From the NCBI GenBank assembly GCA_019454045.1, contig SKCR01033660.1, forward strand, positions 496,001 through 560,000: DNA of 64,000 bases, given 5' to 3'. Below are positions 44,580 through 56,935 of the stretch, piece after piece (position 1 is the first letter of the stretch; every line of letters starts with the position of its first letter). Origin of the DNA: Zanthoxylum bungeanum. Lineage: Eukaryota; Streptophyta; Magnoliopsida; Sapindales; Rutaceae. Both the position numbers and the translations under genes were made by a program. A model generated the notes under the pieces. The model saw only the letters and a program-made list of their open reading frames with translations, was not told the origin of the DNA and made no database searches.

Positions 44580-45435
44580 TGATCATCCCACCTCCCTTGA
44601 CAAATTTCCCTCCTCTGGCCCCACCTTGTCTCCCCTGTAAATTATATTTTTACCCTCTTCTTCAAAATCAATTATATATATGTATATGTATTATATATAA
44701 ATTAAATACTTATTTTATTTTATTAACTAAATAAATATTTTAATTTTATAAATTAATTTTTTTTATTTTTTTATTTTATAAATTTATATTTTTTACTCTT
44801 ATATATCTATTCTTTTTTATTTATTTAATAAATATTATAAATTTCTTATTTATTTTATTTTATTTTATTTTATGTTTATTTATTTATTTTATTTTTTCAT
44901 TTTTTTCATTTAATAAATATTTTTTTATTTATATTTTTGATAGCCTATTCGGTTAATAAATCTCATATATTTTTTATACATTTTTTTTAAATTTTGAAAG
45001 TAGAGAAATTTGTTTTATTAAAGATTGTATAACTTTTTATATTATTAATTATACTATTCTTTTAAAATATATCTTTCTAAAATACATTAGAATATTTTTA
45101 TTATACAAAAGTAGTGTTAAAAAAATTAATAAAGAATCACAAAAATTAAATGAATAAATGAACATAAAATAAATAATAATAAATACAAAATTTATAATAT
45201 TTATTAAACAAATAAAATTGAATAAATATATAAATAGTAAAAAATATAAATTTAGCAAAAAAAATTATAAAATAAAAAATTTAATAATAAAATAAAATAA
45301 GTATATTGTTATTTTTAAATTAATAATATATAGAGAGAGAGATTTGGGGAGGAGAGATTTGTATTAAAGAAGGGGAGATTTTTGTAATTTGGGGAGGGGG
45401 GACATGATGAACATGTGTCAGAGGGGGTGGGAGGA
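44580..45435. repeat. Long imperfect foldback (inverted repeat)
   Basis: Left arm about 44580-44900, right arm about 45125-45430. TTAAATACTTATTTTATTTT on the left pairs with AAAATAAAATAAGTATATTG on the right. Runs around TTTAATAAATATTATAAATT pair with AATTTATAATATTTATTAAA. The GC-richer outer ends (ATCATCCCACCTCCC and GGGGTGGGAGGAT) also pair. It is probably a MITE or a decayed inverted duplication. Flanking duplications were not found. Confidence 0.7.
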
Positions 45436-45597
45436 TAAGTGCTCAGTAGGATCTAATCTTGAGATTTTGGATTCGAATTCAATAAGTGTATTTCTTATAA
45501 GAGCATATGATAATCGGAGATTTTATCTACTCCGCTTAAACACAGAATGGATGATTTAACGGCGATATTTTCAACGATTTCAAAAAAGGAAAAAAAA
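45425..45597 (+). mobile_element. SINE, diverged copy next to the foldback
   Basis: It keeps the family landmarks: AGTAGGATCTAATCTTGAG, B-box-like TTTTGGATTCGAATTC, TTCTTATAAGAGCATATGA, GATTTAACGGCGATATTTTC and an A-rich tail. The start abuts the right end of the foldback. Confidence 0.65.
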
Positions 45598-45769
45598 TCA
45601 CAGCCATAGATTTGGAACATTTCTTTAATTTTACATTAAGTTTATCCCAATTAATTTAGATTTTGTGTTTATTGATCAAATAAAATTATTTTTTTCTAAC
45701 CAAAATATTATTCCCTATGTTCTTTTTTATATTTGTTGTCCTTGTGTAACTACGATAACAATTCCTCAA

Positions 45770-45940
45770 ATGTTGTGGTTTGGTAGCAAATGATTTAAGA
45801 TTTTATTGTAAGGTATTGAGTTCGAGTTCAAGAGGTATTTTTTTATAAGAATCTGTGACAACTGTAAATTTTATTTGCTTCGCTTAAATTCAGATCAGAT
45901 GATTTAGATGCAGATTTCCAATCTTCAAAAAAAAAATAAC
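45770..45940 (+). mobile_element. SINE, most diverged copy
   Basis: Weak but collinear match to the other copies: TGTGGTTTGGTAGCAAATG, GTATTGAGTTCGAGTTC, TTTTTTATAAGAATCTGTGAC, GCTTCGCTTAAATTCAG and an A tail. Confidence 0.55.
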
Positions 45941-47665
45941 AGCAGTTACAACACCGATAAATTGTAGCTGCTACATTGGGTACCTGAATGGACGCCTAGC
46001 AACTCAACGGGCGCCTAACAATACAACGATGAACAAAAGATAAAGATAGGAAAAGAAACTGAGAAAAAAAAAGGATATTTAATTTATAAAGTTAATTATT
46101 TAGTTAATAAATATATAAATTTAAAAATTAAGAGAACCACACTGTATTATTCAATTGTTGCAGTAGCATTGTAACTAAATCCATTGTTTCGTTTTGTTCC
46201 TTTTTTATTTTTTAATTTAATGAAATTTAATATGATATATTTTTGTATATAATATAAAGATATTGATAACACCTAGGAGGATAACATGTATCCTTTGTCC
46301 TTCCCTAGAAAAATCCTATTGTAATTTTAAACTTTTAATAGTTAATTAATCTTATAATATTAACAACAAACTAAGAACATAGTTTTCAATCTTATATTTT
46401 ATGAACAAAAATTCTCAACCAAAATATTTGATTAAAGTTGAACTTGATATATATTGGGAGAGAATCATGTCCGGACATTCTTCGAACCCAACTAAAAGTT
46501 AAAAGATAAAAAACACATGAAAACTATATATATATTTTTTTAATTTTTAACATCTCAAAATATATGTTTTTTGTCTTTTAATTTAGTCCTAACCGTATTC
46601 GGTCAGGACGTCCTAACCGGAATATATATATATATAATTTAAAATACCTTTCATATTTTGAATTTATTCCTTCACAATGTAGATCAAATTTTGAACGTGT
46701 TGGGTTGTCATATTAGCAGGCACATATAATATAATAATTAAAAAACATGCAAGCCTGCTTTTTAATTTCTCTGATCTGATCCTTCATAATTTAAAATAAT
46801 AAATTTAAAAAGGTGAAATCTGATTATATAATATACTTTTCACATGTGCGGGCGGCCCCCATGTCTATATTGATTATCCCAAATTGCTTTTGTTTGTTGG
46901 CGTGATTGCTGCGTTATTAAAAGACAAAGGTTGGTAAAATATATATATATATATATAGATGCCACATCATTACTCAGATTATATAACCTAATCTCTTTAT
47001 GATAAAAGTGAGTTCGAGTCTTAATGAAAATTATGTTGTAGATTTTCGGTTAATGTTCGATATTGTTGTTTGAATCTACATTTTCAACCCTAATATATGC
47101 TAGATTTTCAATTATGTATGGTTTTAAACTTTCGATTGTCATAGACATGTCGTATAGGATTAGGATTCTCATAAACTTCTAAATATAATGAAAGGTACAT
47201 TTTCTTGCACATTTATTAAAATCAACCCATTTTTTCTTCTATGTTGGTATCATTTTTAAAAATTAAAAATTAAAAATTAAAACAAGAGACAACAAATGGC
47301 CCACTACTGCTAAGACTCACTAGATTTTATATGCGCTGAAAATCATTTTTCCTGAAGTTTGGGTGGCCCTAAGGTGAATTCTTAAATATGATATAAAAAT
47401 TATTAATTAATAAATATAATCGAAAAAATTTGGAACCCTAACACTTTTTATTTTAATTATGTTTCATTTTTTTTTCTTGCCCAATGTATGTTTCTTCTTT
47501 TTTTTTCCTCACGTTTTGATTTTGGTTTGGTTACTATGAGATAAATATTTGAGATAACCTATGCTTGTTCTTTTTTCCGAAGAAGAATAACAAATAATTG
47601 GGAGACCCTTGAATTTTAACAAGAAGTAGGGGCCTTTGGTAGTGACATATATTACTAGGGGTCAG
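45941..47665. other. AT-rich intergenic DNA
   Basis: No gene seen. It contains short TA microsatellites near 46.62 and 46.94 kb and T-rich runs. A possible short inverted pair, CATGTCCGGACATTC and GGTCAGGACGTCCTAACC, lies near 46.47 and 46.60 kb. Confidence 0.4.
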
Positions 47666-48200
47666 AGTTAGGGAGCAAAATCGATTTCGGGAACCGGAAC
47701 ATATCTGGAAAAAATCTGTTCATAATTAAGTGAAATCGAAATCTACTCAATTAAATATGATACTCTATTAATTGGTTCCAATTCGGTTCCGGTCCGGTTC
47801 TGATTTATCATATTTATTTATTATTGATAAATTTTGAAAATGCAATTATTTCTCACACTTGAATATTACATAAAATTTTGACAATTGTCCATATAGAAAT
47901 AAAGTAATAAATAAATCTACATATTGCATAATATCTGTGACTCAATACATAATATTATTGGGTTTAAAATTGGTTATGAAATTAATTATAAATTCGATTC
48001 CCGAAACAGGTTTCGGTCCGGGTAAATGGTCTGGTTCTGGTTCCGTCCATGACAGAACCGGAATCAGACCGTTTAACTTCGGTTCTTCCATTTTGGAACC
48101 GGAACCGATCCGGTTCCAATCGATTTCGATTCCAAACCTGAAAAACCGCTCTGATTCCAACCGGTTCCGGATAGATCCGGAACTGATACTTAACCCTTGT
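47666..48200. repeat. Repeat element rich in GGTTCCGG / CCGGAACC words
   Basis: The segment opens TTAGGGAGCAAAATCG and closes AACTGATACTTAACCCTT, with dense GGTTCC, CCGGAAC and CGATTTCG words in both orientations around an AT-rich centre. This layout matches common plant hAT-type MITEs. Target duplications are unclear. The short frames inside it are by-products of the word repetition. Confidence 0.5.
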
Positions 48201-48560
48201 CACACTCATCCCCTCCTTACCATGACTTCCCTCCCCAAGACCATCATTTATATATTCTAAACAAGTAATTTAATCACACTTTGAAGCTAATTAAGTTCTG
48301 AAACACATAACACGCATAAATCGAATTTAACGACAAATTACACGAAAATCGAGATTCAGAAATCCGTTACTATTCAGAAAGGTTGGGACAGCACGGAGGG
48401 AGAATCGGGACATCGGCGGCAACATACTGTCCAAAACGTGGGAGCCACGCGCCTCCTTTCCGGCCGGCGCGTGGCGCTCACCCGCGCCTTTTTATAGTGA
48501 ACCGAGCTACGCCAATAGGGTAAAATATTAAATGTTTTTAAAAGCTTCAACATTAGGTGG

Positions 48561-48605
<45 letters not shown>

Positions 48606-50377
48606 CTGTCTTAAATTTGTTGGCCAATTCAGTTGATATATATAATCAAGCTGGAGCTAGATATCATTTCAATTCCATAACAACTTACACATGCCAATTG
48701 CCAAATGCTAACTAATGCTTCGTTTGATAAAGTCATTTCATTTTCTCCTGATAATAGCATTTTGTTTTTGTCTCTTTCATAAATTGGGTTTTTATTACTA
48801 GAAGTGTAAGGTGTTTCATATATTACATTTCTTTAGACTTTAATTTTAAATAAAAAATTAAAATCCAAATGTTACCAAGACGGACTTGTATTCAAATCAA
48901 GAGTCATACGAAACATGATCAATAAAAATTACATGGGGGCAGGCTTTGTCTATTGTCAACCATAACAAAAGAAAGCATTATTATTAACTTATTTTTGTTA
49001 TTGTGCGGTTTGGATATTTGCAAAAATCCCACCAAGAAATGGTCTGTAAATGAATCAAACATATGTTGAATTTTTAAACATTCATAACAAAATTGACCAG
49101 ATCATTGATTAAAGAAGAAAACAACTGTTCTATAAAAATCAATTAATTCTTACAAAATAAATTTGTTGGTTCTCTATCTATCATGAGTCTTTGAATTGCT
49201 ATTCTAAGGATACCTACCTTATCCCAAAATCATCTAATGGTTCCGGATTATGGGGTATGGTAGGAGTGAATAAGTGGTTGATCGAGCTCAGGTTGGGCAA
49301 GTCAAAATTCATAATTAAATTTGAAATTTTAATGAAGTCAAATCACAACCATATTACATTTGTCATAATGGGTTTCTTGGATTAATCACTTGGAGATAAT
49401 TACACTTCAAACTTAGTCAAAAAGGCAGAATGTGTATATATGTAAGAAATAGTCAACATATATTATTATTAGGTGCATTAATATTAATGCATATTTTTTG
49501 TTCTCTATTAATTCTTTTTTGTGTAATCCTTTGGGTTCCAAATCCAAATGATTAGTGTTTAGACAGACTGCCATAAAAATGATATTGGATCTCATTTTAT
49601 CTTTTGCCATTTCTAAAGTACATTGGGCCTGTTCTCGGGCTCGTTGGGCTCATTGCTGCACCAACAGCAGCAGGCCTAGTCTTGAATGGTTACCCGAATC
49701 GTGCCAATCAGCATATAATATATTATATTTGTAGAGAGAATTTTATATGAATTATTCCAATTGAGAAATTAATATTAAAACTAAAAAATATACCGGGCGT
49801 GTCATGCGCCTCACTTTGACCGAAAATTATATACACCCGTCACATGATATACCACCTCCACTTCGACAGGCAGGCATGCTCCTCATCATGTGCCTTCGCC
49901 TTCAACATAAACTAATGATTCGGACATTAAATGGGTATACATACAAGTGAAACTGTGCGGCCTCAGACAGTTCTTAATTCTCAGCCAATCTAACACTCAC
50001 TGGTGGCCCTTTGAATTTTGTATGCCAGAAGCAGAAACCATTTAATCCCAGCAGTTCAAACTCCAACTACAGAAAGATAAATAAATAAATAAAGAGGGGA
50101 GAAAACCAGTGCTCTCATTCCTGTCTGTGTTTTCAGACATCTCCCAATCTAGCACATTAACCTCTCGGCATATTTTGTAATCGTTGATTCAATACATGCA
50201 AAGTTCCTGAAATTGTACATTATAAAACCAAAAGACCAAATGATGTTCTACATTTCAATTATGGTAAGTTTGCATTCTAAGATAAATTTCATCATCAATG
50301 TCATACGTAACTATTACAACTAGGTCTCATTGACATCAACCAAGAAAAATGTATTTTAGTTGACCTGGCATCAAGGT
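48201..50377. other. Intergenic stretch upstream of the DAD1 3' end
   Basis: No gene seen. A GC-rich island at about 48.38-48.49 kb (CCGGCCGGCGCGTGGCGC) stands out from its AT-rich surroundings and may be retroelement debris. A TA microsatellite of about 20 units lies at 48564-48603. The last 200 bases are the DAD1 3' UTR. Confidence 0.45.
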
Positions 50378-52721
50378 TTATCCAAGAAAATTCATGATCA
50401 CCAAATGCAGCACTAAGTTGCAGAGAACGAAGTCAGCGAAAGCTCGCTCTGGTGGTAAGTCCTGCGATTTGATGAACAAATGTCAATTAACGTCAAATGA
50501 ATCAAGAAATCGATAAATGTGTAAGTAATTCACTTCTATTATCAAAACGATAAAACCTCAGTTTTAAGCTTTTCTTTGCATTGTGAGGATCGCAGAGGAA
50601 AAGGGCGGGGAAGAGGGAGGGGAAAAAGTGGGTGATAGAGGTCCAATAAATTAAATTTGTAAAATCATTTGGAGTTAGAATGCCTGTTGCCCAATTTAAA
50701 TTTACTTTATACACATTCAGCAGCCAACAGATCATTAGACAGAATGCATAAAAGAAACTAAGAAAGCTTACCTTAAATTCCTTGTTTTCTTTGTTCACTT
50801 GAATACGGAGACAAACTGCAAACGAGATACCAATCAGTCTCACAAATTGTACTCTCTCTATGCAATAACATGAACCTCGTACTCACAAAATGATTTAGGA
50901 CAGTCTACTTACCAGCAAGGACTGCTGTTCCAATGCAAGAAAGTACTCCTGACAGAAAAGAGTTGAATGGGAAGGATCCAACAAGAGCCATGTAAACTAC
51001 CTGATATCAGCAGAAAGAAAAGAAGCATAAAATGCATCAGAACAGCCCAAATACTGGCAGCCAAGACATCAAGAAGGTCAAATTTCAACAACTTAATCAC
51101 AATGCACAAAAGATTCTATGCAAGGACTTCAGGAAACGGTTTCCACGATGAACATCTTAAAAACCAACAAGCAACTCCTTTCTTTTTACAGGAAACAAAA
51201 GACCAACTCTATTCAATCACACTACTATTCATAGATACGGCGTATAATTCCCAAATGGTGCAAACCCTTTTCACCCACATCCATTTAACACACAAGCAAG
51301 TACCTAATTATTTTCAAATAAATACACTATAAAACTCCAGCATTATCTTCCAAGGGGGTTGCCTTAAATTCATTGGGGAGAAAATGAAAAAGAGAAAAAT
51401 AAGAAGTGACCTTTGGGTTAATGGTTAAAAAGTATACTTAAACATTGGATTATTCAAGGATGATAGGAATTAGGCAACTAGGGCAATTAAGCTAAATGCA
51501 TCAATAGTTAAACATCATACGAAAAGACAAAATTAATATTTAATACAGGTGAAAAATTATATTGGCAAAGTATCATATCAAAACCTATATATTTTGGTGT
51601 TAGCCCTGGACCCCTACAATCCTTTTGACCAGGACGATACATCTTACAATACCAGAAACTTCAGATTTGAGAAGTAAATCAGGGAAGGAAGCCAAAAAAA
51701 ACTAGAAAAGCCTTAACGCCTATCCCATCACATAACGCAATTTCTCTTCGACAACTTGATTGCAACAAAAAATAGAATCCGTTTTGCTCGGGTATGTGCG
51801 GAGATTGATGCTGCAACTGAGTTGGTATTGTGGTGCTATGAAATAAAATATTTGGCCATGAAATAAAAATTGATTGTGTTTCACAGATCCCAAACAGCAG
51901 TATCAAACGGACCCTAAGAGAATTTCAAGAATGCTTTTACTCTAGTCTTATAGAAGAGAAGGTTTTGCATTTTCCAAATTCTATTTTCACACACAGTACT
52001 TAACATGTTTGTTATCTTCTCCTTGGATTTGGAAAACATCAACACATTTTCCAAATTGGTATACACAGACACTAACTCACATCTCTCAAACACTAACCCA
52101 AGTAAAATTCTCATTTTCCGAACAACTAGTGGAACTCAAAATGCGTCAAAAGTCCAGACCATAAGAATGTTTTGCAGTCACAGAAGATCATGGATTTGAT
52201 AATGACCCAAATTTTATTGACTCGAGTGTATGAGTAAAATTACTAACACTTTCTTTCGGAAATGTTAAAAATCCCGCCACCAAACCACCGACTTGAGTTT
52301 AGGGCATCAGTTAAAACGCCCGCTTCCTCAGGCTCTTACAATAAATGCCCTTCTGGACTCGAACCCAAAATCAAATCATGAGTCTCAAGCCACACTCCTT
52401 GGGGCCTAACACACTAAAACAAACTAACAAATTCCATATCACCACAGCAGGTCCCTAATAACAAACAAGAGAAAATAACATTACAAAATGCAGCAGCTTA
52501 CCTGAATTACCGCAGTAAATACCGCGAAACCCACATACAGATCGATGATCTACAAAACAGAAAAAAGAATCAGTAAATAAAATGAATCTATTTTAAAATA
52601 ATAATAATAATTAAAAAATAGAAAAAGAATCAGTTACCTTGAGAGTTGTGGGAGTGGCAGCATAAGCAGAGCGTAGGGAATGGAAAAGGGCTTGAGCGTC
52701 TTTGCCGGTCGATCTCGCCAT
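50378..52721 (-). CDS. DAD1: Oligosaccharyltransferase subunit DAD1
   Basis: DAD1 (yeast Ost2 homologue) is a small three-helix membrane subunit of the ER oligosaccharyltransferase that N-glycosylates nascent proteins. Five exons: 52721-52638, 52549-52502, 51000-50913, 50815-50772 and 50461-50378, joining in phase to 115 residues, the family's length. Conserved stretches are [36 protein letters not shown] (helix 1), [20 protein letters not shown] (helix 2), [18 protein letters not shown] and the end [17 protein letters not shown] (helix 3). All introns are GT-AG. Intron 2 (51001-52501) carries an antisense-oriented SINE relic. The ATG at 52721 opens the conserved N-terminus. Confidence 0.97.
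52268..52412 (-). mobile_element. SINE relic in DAD1 intron 2
   Basis: Read on the minus strand: AGTGTGGCTTGAGACTCATG, GATTTTGGGTTCGAGTCC, TTATTGTAAGAGCCTGAGG and TTGGTGGCGGGATTTTTAAC. These are the landmarks of the 2.7-kb SINE. No A tail or target duplication remains. Confidence 0.7.
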
Positions 52722-54600
52722 TTTCCTCACAATTGTCTCTGATCAACGACTTGTTTTACTTGGAACAAGCCCCTAAGAAAGATTTTTAAGTCTTAACCTC
52801 TAGGGGGTAATATCGTCATTTGAAAAATGGGATTTTCGACACCCCTAATCTTTGGCTTAATTTCTTATATGTCTGGATACTTTCACAGTTTACAGATAAC
52901 CTCCTAAAACTTTAGAGTCTACACATTCTCATTTCTTTATGTATTTTATTTATATCCCAACAACCAAATTATGTTTTGCAACGTTTAGAAAAATTAATAA
53001 TCAAAATTAAAATAAAAGAAACATATAATTTTGTGGTTAAAATTCTCCATAATACTACTACAAATATATATTATTTTTATATGTTTTGATATAAATAAAA
53101 TTAATCTTTAAAAATTGACAATTTAAGTACGAAAATTAATTTAAAATTGAATGCAAAGATAGGTTCAAAGAGTAAAATCTCTTTTATTCAATTATATTTT
53201 ATTGTCCCTAAACCTAATTTTCTTTAGGATTATTTTAATAAAGAAAATATTTTTAAAATCGATTGAGTAGTTTGGTGAATTTAAATAGCTCCACCCTTGA
53301 GTATAACATTACTCTATAGGATCAAACTAAAATGTCAATTGAAAAAATATCAAATGTTAGTATATGTAATCAAGGATTTAACCATGAGATGAAATTATAC
53401 CACAGCCTCACCACATTGTCCATACGACCATTCAAGGCCGTTTTCTTCCCCAGACGAATCACTAGATCTATAGCCCTTAATAGGTGACCCGACATACATC
53501 TCTTTAGGGGTATCACTAGAGTCCATCGAACTTTCACTTAACATTATTTCACGCGATAGAGTATTAAAACCTACAAACTAGTAATGGTTCTCGGTCTCTA
53601 CGTCCTAAGGATTAAAAAAAAAAAAAACCTAATCCTCAAATAAAATTGGTTAAATCTTACTAAAACCCTAAGGATCAAGTTACCTAATTAATTAAGAATG
53701 ACTTGAATCTATTTTATGAACAATTGAATAAACGAATAACACAAGATAGGGTATAAGGAATACCTTGAAGACTATGAGAATACTTCCAACTTGCCAAAGC
53801 GAGAGAGTTTTTGTGAATGAAGCAAATGAGTCTCTCAACCTCACTTATACACACTTCTCATTTGGCGCTTCATTTTCCCGCCTAAAATCACCTCGAAACG
53901 CATGTTAGGGCTACAGTTGTGAACCATTAGACAGAGGCCTAGAGCACATGAAGGCCCATTTCCTAAATCCATAAAGCCCAACTAGGCTCAACGCATAGGT
54001 GAGGGCATGCCTCGACATTGTTTGGGGATATTTTGGCTTGCTGACAAAAGTAATTATGGTCGTCTGTGAGAGGGTAGCCTTCTACACCTTCAACCAAGAT
54101 CAAGAGCGTCAGTGTTCTTTAGTCGACAAAGAGATGCGCCTGTTTGGCTCAGAAAATATGAGAATAAGTCTATATTCGTCAATCGACGTAGTAACACATT
54201 CATTGACCTCTGATCATCCCAAACGACTGAGTGACACCCTCTATCCATGATATATTCTCCCAACTGCGTTGGATTACTGTCTTTTTTCCTAAGTCGACCT
54301 GAAAAGGAAATCTGTTGATATCGAATGACATTCATTTTAGATCTGATAGGGCTATCATATGCCCCAGACGACATAAAGACACACCTATCTAAGCCAGACG
54401 ACATAGCAGACCCTCGAGGTCCATCAACTAGTTCAGTTGACCCAATATTCAATCGACAGGTAAAGTGTTTGCACAACTAAATGTGTTTGTGGTTTCAGGC
54501 ACGCGAGCAAACACCATGATACATTATGATAATTCCAGTCGACTATGCTATTTCAATCGACAAGAGTGGACTCAACCATCATAGCCTCTGTTGATATAAC
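52722..54600. other. Gene-free stretch between DAD1 and the minisatellite
   Basis: Begins with the DAD1 promoter. AT-rich to about 53.4 kb, then of mixed composition with recurring AGTCGAC/CAGACGACAT words from about 54.1 kb that lead into the minisatellite. No gene seen; the open frames near 54.0-54.5 kb lie in this repeat-related DNA. Confidence 0.4.
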
Positions 54601-54639
54601 ATCAATAGCCCAATCAACATTAAACAAATGGTATGTTGG

Positions 54640-55640
54640 AGTTGAAGATATGGACCTTCACCTGGTCCAGACGGCATTGAAGACTCTCTTTTACCTTATT
54701 TAAGTTCAGTCGACTGAAGATTATAATGGACTTTCATCTGGTACAGTCGACGGGAACATTCCCTAAAGACCCTTGTCGAGTCAAGATGAAGACATGGACC
54801 TTCATCTGGTCCATACGACATTGAAGATTATCCTGGACCTTCATTTGGTCCAGTCGACAGAAACATTCCCAATAACTCTTATCGATTCAGATTGAAGACC
54901 TAGACATTTATCTGGTTCATACGACATTGAAGGTTATCATAGACCTTCATCTGGTCTAGTTAACGGGAACATTCCTCATGACTATTGTTGAGTCAGGTTG
55001 AAGACCTAGTTATTCATCTGGTCCAGACGATATTGAAGACTCCCCTGGATCTTCTTCAGGTCTAATCGACTGGAGATTATCCTGGACCTTCATCTGGTCC
55101 AGTCGACTGGAACATTCCTCATGACTATTGACGAGTCAGGTTGAAGACTTGAACCTTCATATAGTCCAGACGACGTGAAGACTCATTTGGACCTTCTTCA
55201 GGTCTAGTCGACTGAAGATTATCCTGGACCTTCATCTGGTCCAGTCGACGAGAATATTCCCCAAGAACCTCGTCGGGTCAGGTTGAACTTGTACCTTCAT
55301 TTGGTCCAGATGACATGAAGACTCTCATAGACCTTCAGGTATAGTCGATTGGAGATTATCCTGGACCTTCATCTGATCCAGTAGACATAAACATTCCCCA
55401 CGACCCTCGTTGGGTCATGTTGAAGATATGGATCTGCATATGGTACAGACGACATTAAAGACTCTCATAGACCTTCATCAGATCCAGTCTCCTGAAGATT
55501 ATCCTTGACTTTTTTCTTGTCAAGTCAACGAGAACATTCCCATAACTATTGTCGAGTCAGGTTGAAGACCTGTACATTCATCTGGTGCAGACGGCGTTAA
55601 AGACTCTTATGGACTTTCTTCATTTCTAAAAGAATAATAA
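54640..55640. repeat. Hairpin-rich minisatellite, about 105-155 bp per unit
   Basis: At least seven units are marked by a variant of GAACATTCCC at about 54754, 54861, 54967, 55110, 55252, 55390 and 55542. Each is followed by variants of GTCGAGTCAGGTTGAAGACC and of CTGGACCTTCATCTGGTCCAG, whose outer bases are self-complementary (CTGGACC...GGTCCAG), then GTCGAC or GACGACATTGAAG. Unit length varies because a sub-block around CTTCTTCAGGTCTAGTCGAC is present or absent. The units are clearly diverged. Confidence 0.85.
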
Positions 55641-56015
55641 TAAAAAATCTGAACAATATTCTCAAGGCAATTTCATTCACCATCCAATAATTTGCAAGAT
55701 AACAATAGATGATTTAATGCAAGAATTCGGCTTAATATATACAACACAACACATGCACTAAACCAGACATTGTGTGTTATACTAACCTCTAGCAAAATTT
55801 AAACTCCAATTTTTTTAGGGAAAAAAGTACGGTCCAGTGCATGAAAACTACCGCCATTGCGTAGTCTGAAAAAGATAGACGTGTGCAGTCTTATTTCTCT
55901 AAGAAGAGAAACTGTTTTCAATATTCAAACCCTTGAAGCCATGTTAAAATGGAATAACATTTACCACTACGCCAAGGCTCGACCTCATAAGTCCAAAAAT
56001 TATTCTAACAAAAAC

Positions 56016-56250
56016 TTGTCAATCCCGCTTCAAGGCTTTAGTGATGAAGGTTCTTGCAAGTGCTATCATAAGGTAAGCCAAGATCGTGATGGTAACGCCT
56101 CCGATTAAAACAAGACAGTCGTAAGCAGCATTATGGATAGTGTAGACCCGAAGTCCGATTGTATCCCAATTGCTCTTGGTCCAAACATGATCCACCAATC
56201 CCATGGAGTCCGACTTATTTGGAGGCAAACATTCCAAGTTCCTTATTGAA
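56016..56250 (-). pseudogene. C-terminal fragment of a single-pass membrane protein (nicastrin-like?)
   Basis: On the minus strand an open frame follows an AG-like border near 56250 and ends in TGA in the low 56020s. It encodes ECLPPNKSDSMGLVDHVW, then WTKSNWDTIGLRVYTIHNAA, one strong hydrophobic helix (CLVLIGGVTITILAYLMIALA) and a short basic tail ending ITKALKRD. The layout, a luminal part, one helix and a short cytosolic tail, would suit the end of nicastrin, a gamma-secretase subunit. That match is from memory and unverified. No other exon was found; to its right lies a copia remnant. It is probably an orphaned fragment. Confidence 0.5.
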
Positions 56251-56369
56251 ACATCAATCGGGTTGAATATGATAGACCATACATGTAATGTCAATACTTG
56301 TAAAAAAATATACAATGATCAATGATATAAGTAAAATTAACATGGGAGAGCAATTGGCTTATGGAAGAG

Positions 56370-56935
56370 CAATTGGAACATTTTAGTTTTATTGGTTATT
56401 GTACAATTTTGTGGGGTAACCTAGTAACATAGAAGAGCAAGAAATTAAATGTTGTAGCAAAGAGTAGTGCCGAAGCAGAATTTGGAACTTAGGCTTATGG
56501 GATTTGTGAATTGTTGTGGTTAAAATTGTTGTTGGGTGAACTTAAGATACTTAGAAGTGAATCTATGAGAATTTTTTGTGATAACAAAGCTTCAATAGTT
56601 ATTTCTCATAATCTGAGACATCATGATCGCACAAAACATGTTGAGGTGGACCGACACTTACGATGTAACTATTTGTATCGTGGGGGAGTATAGAAGATAT
56701 CAAATATCTTGATATTTGAATTTAGAATTACATAAGTTTGTTTTTAGATATTTGGATCAGATTTAGTCTTCATGATTATCTCTTTTTTCCTACAATAAAG
56801 GATTGAAGGTTTTTTTTCCTAAAGTCTATAAATTAGGTTGTAATCTTTCTTCAGGAAATAATAAAAAGTACTACATATAATCTGTAATATTTATCTTTAG
56901 TTTCTTGCCCTGTTTCAAAAGCATATTTTTCAATT
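56370..56935 (+). mobile_element. Ty1/copia 3' remnant: RNase H fragment and LTR-like tail
   Basis: Copia RNase H wording is visible from about 56385 to 56690: KKLNVVAKSSAEAEFGT, GICELLWLKLLLGELK, RIFCDNKASIVISHN, HDRTKHVEVDRH. At least two stops interrupt it. A purine tract (GTGGGGGAG, near 56680) is followed by LTR-like DNA (GAAGATATCAAATATCTTG, T-rich to about 56935). The 5' part of the element is missing. Confidence 0.8.

Noticed and set aside
47937..48260. 107-codon frame and overlapping antisense frames
   Set aside because: All lie in the GGTTCCGG-word repeat element. Several frames are open on both strands because the word repeats lack stops.
50967..51332. 121-codon plus-strand frame
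   Set aside because: Overlaps DAD1 exon 3 and intron 2 antisense. No domain is recognisable.
53999..54476. Open frames on both strands before the minisatellite
   Set aside because: Built from AGTCGAC/CAGACGACAT repeat-related words, with no domain, signal or splice context.
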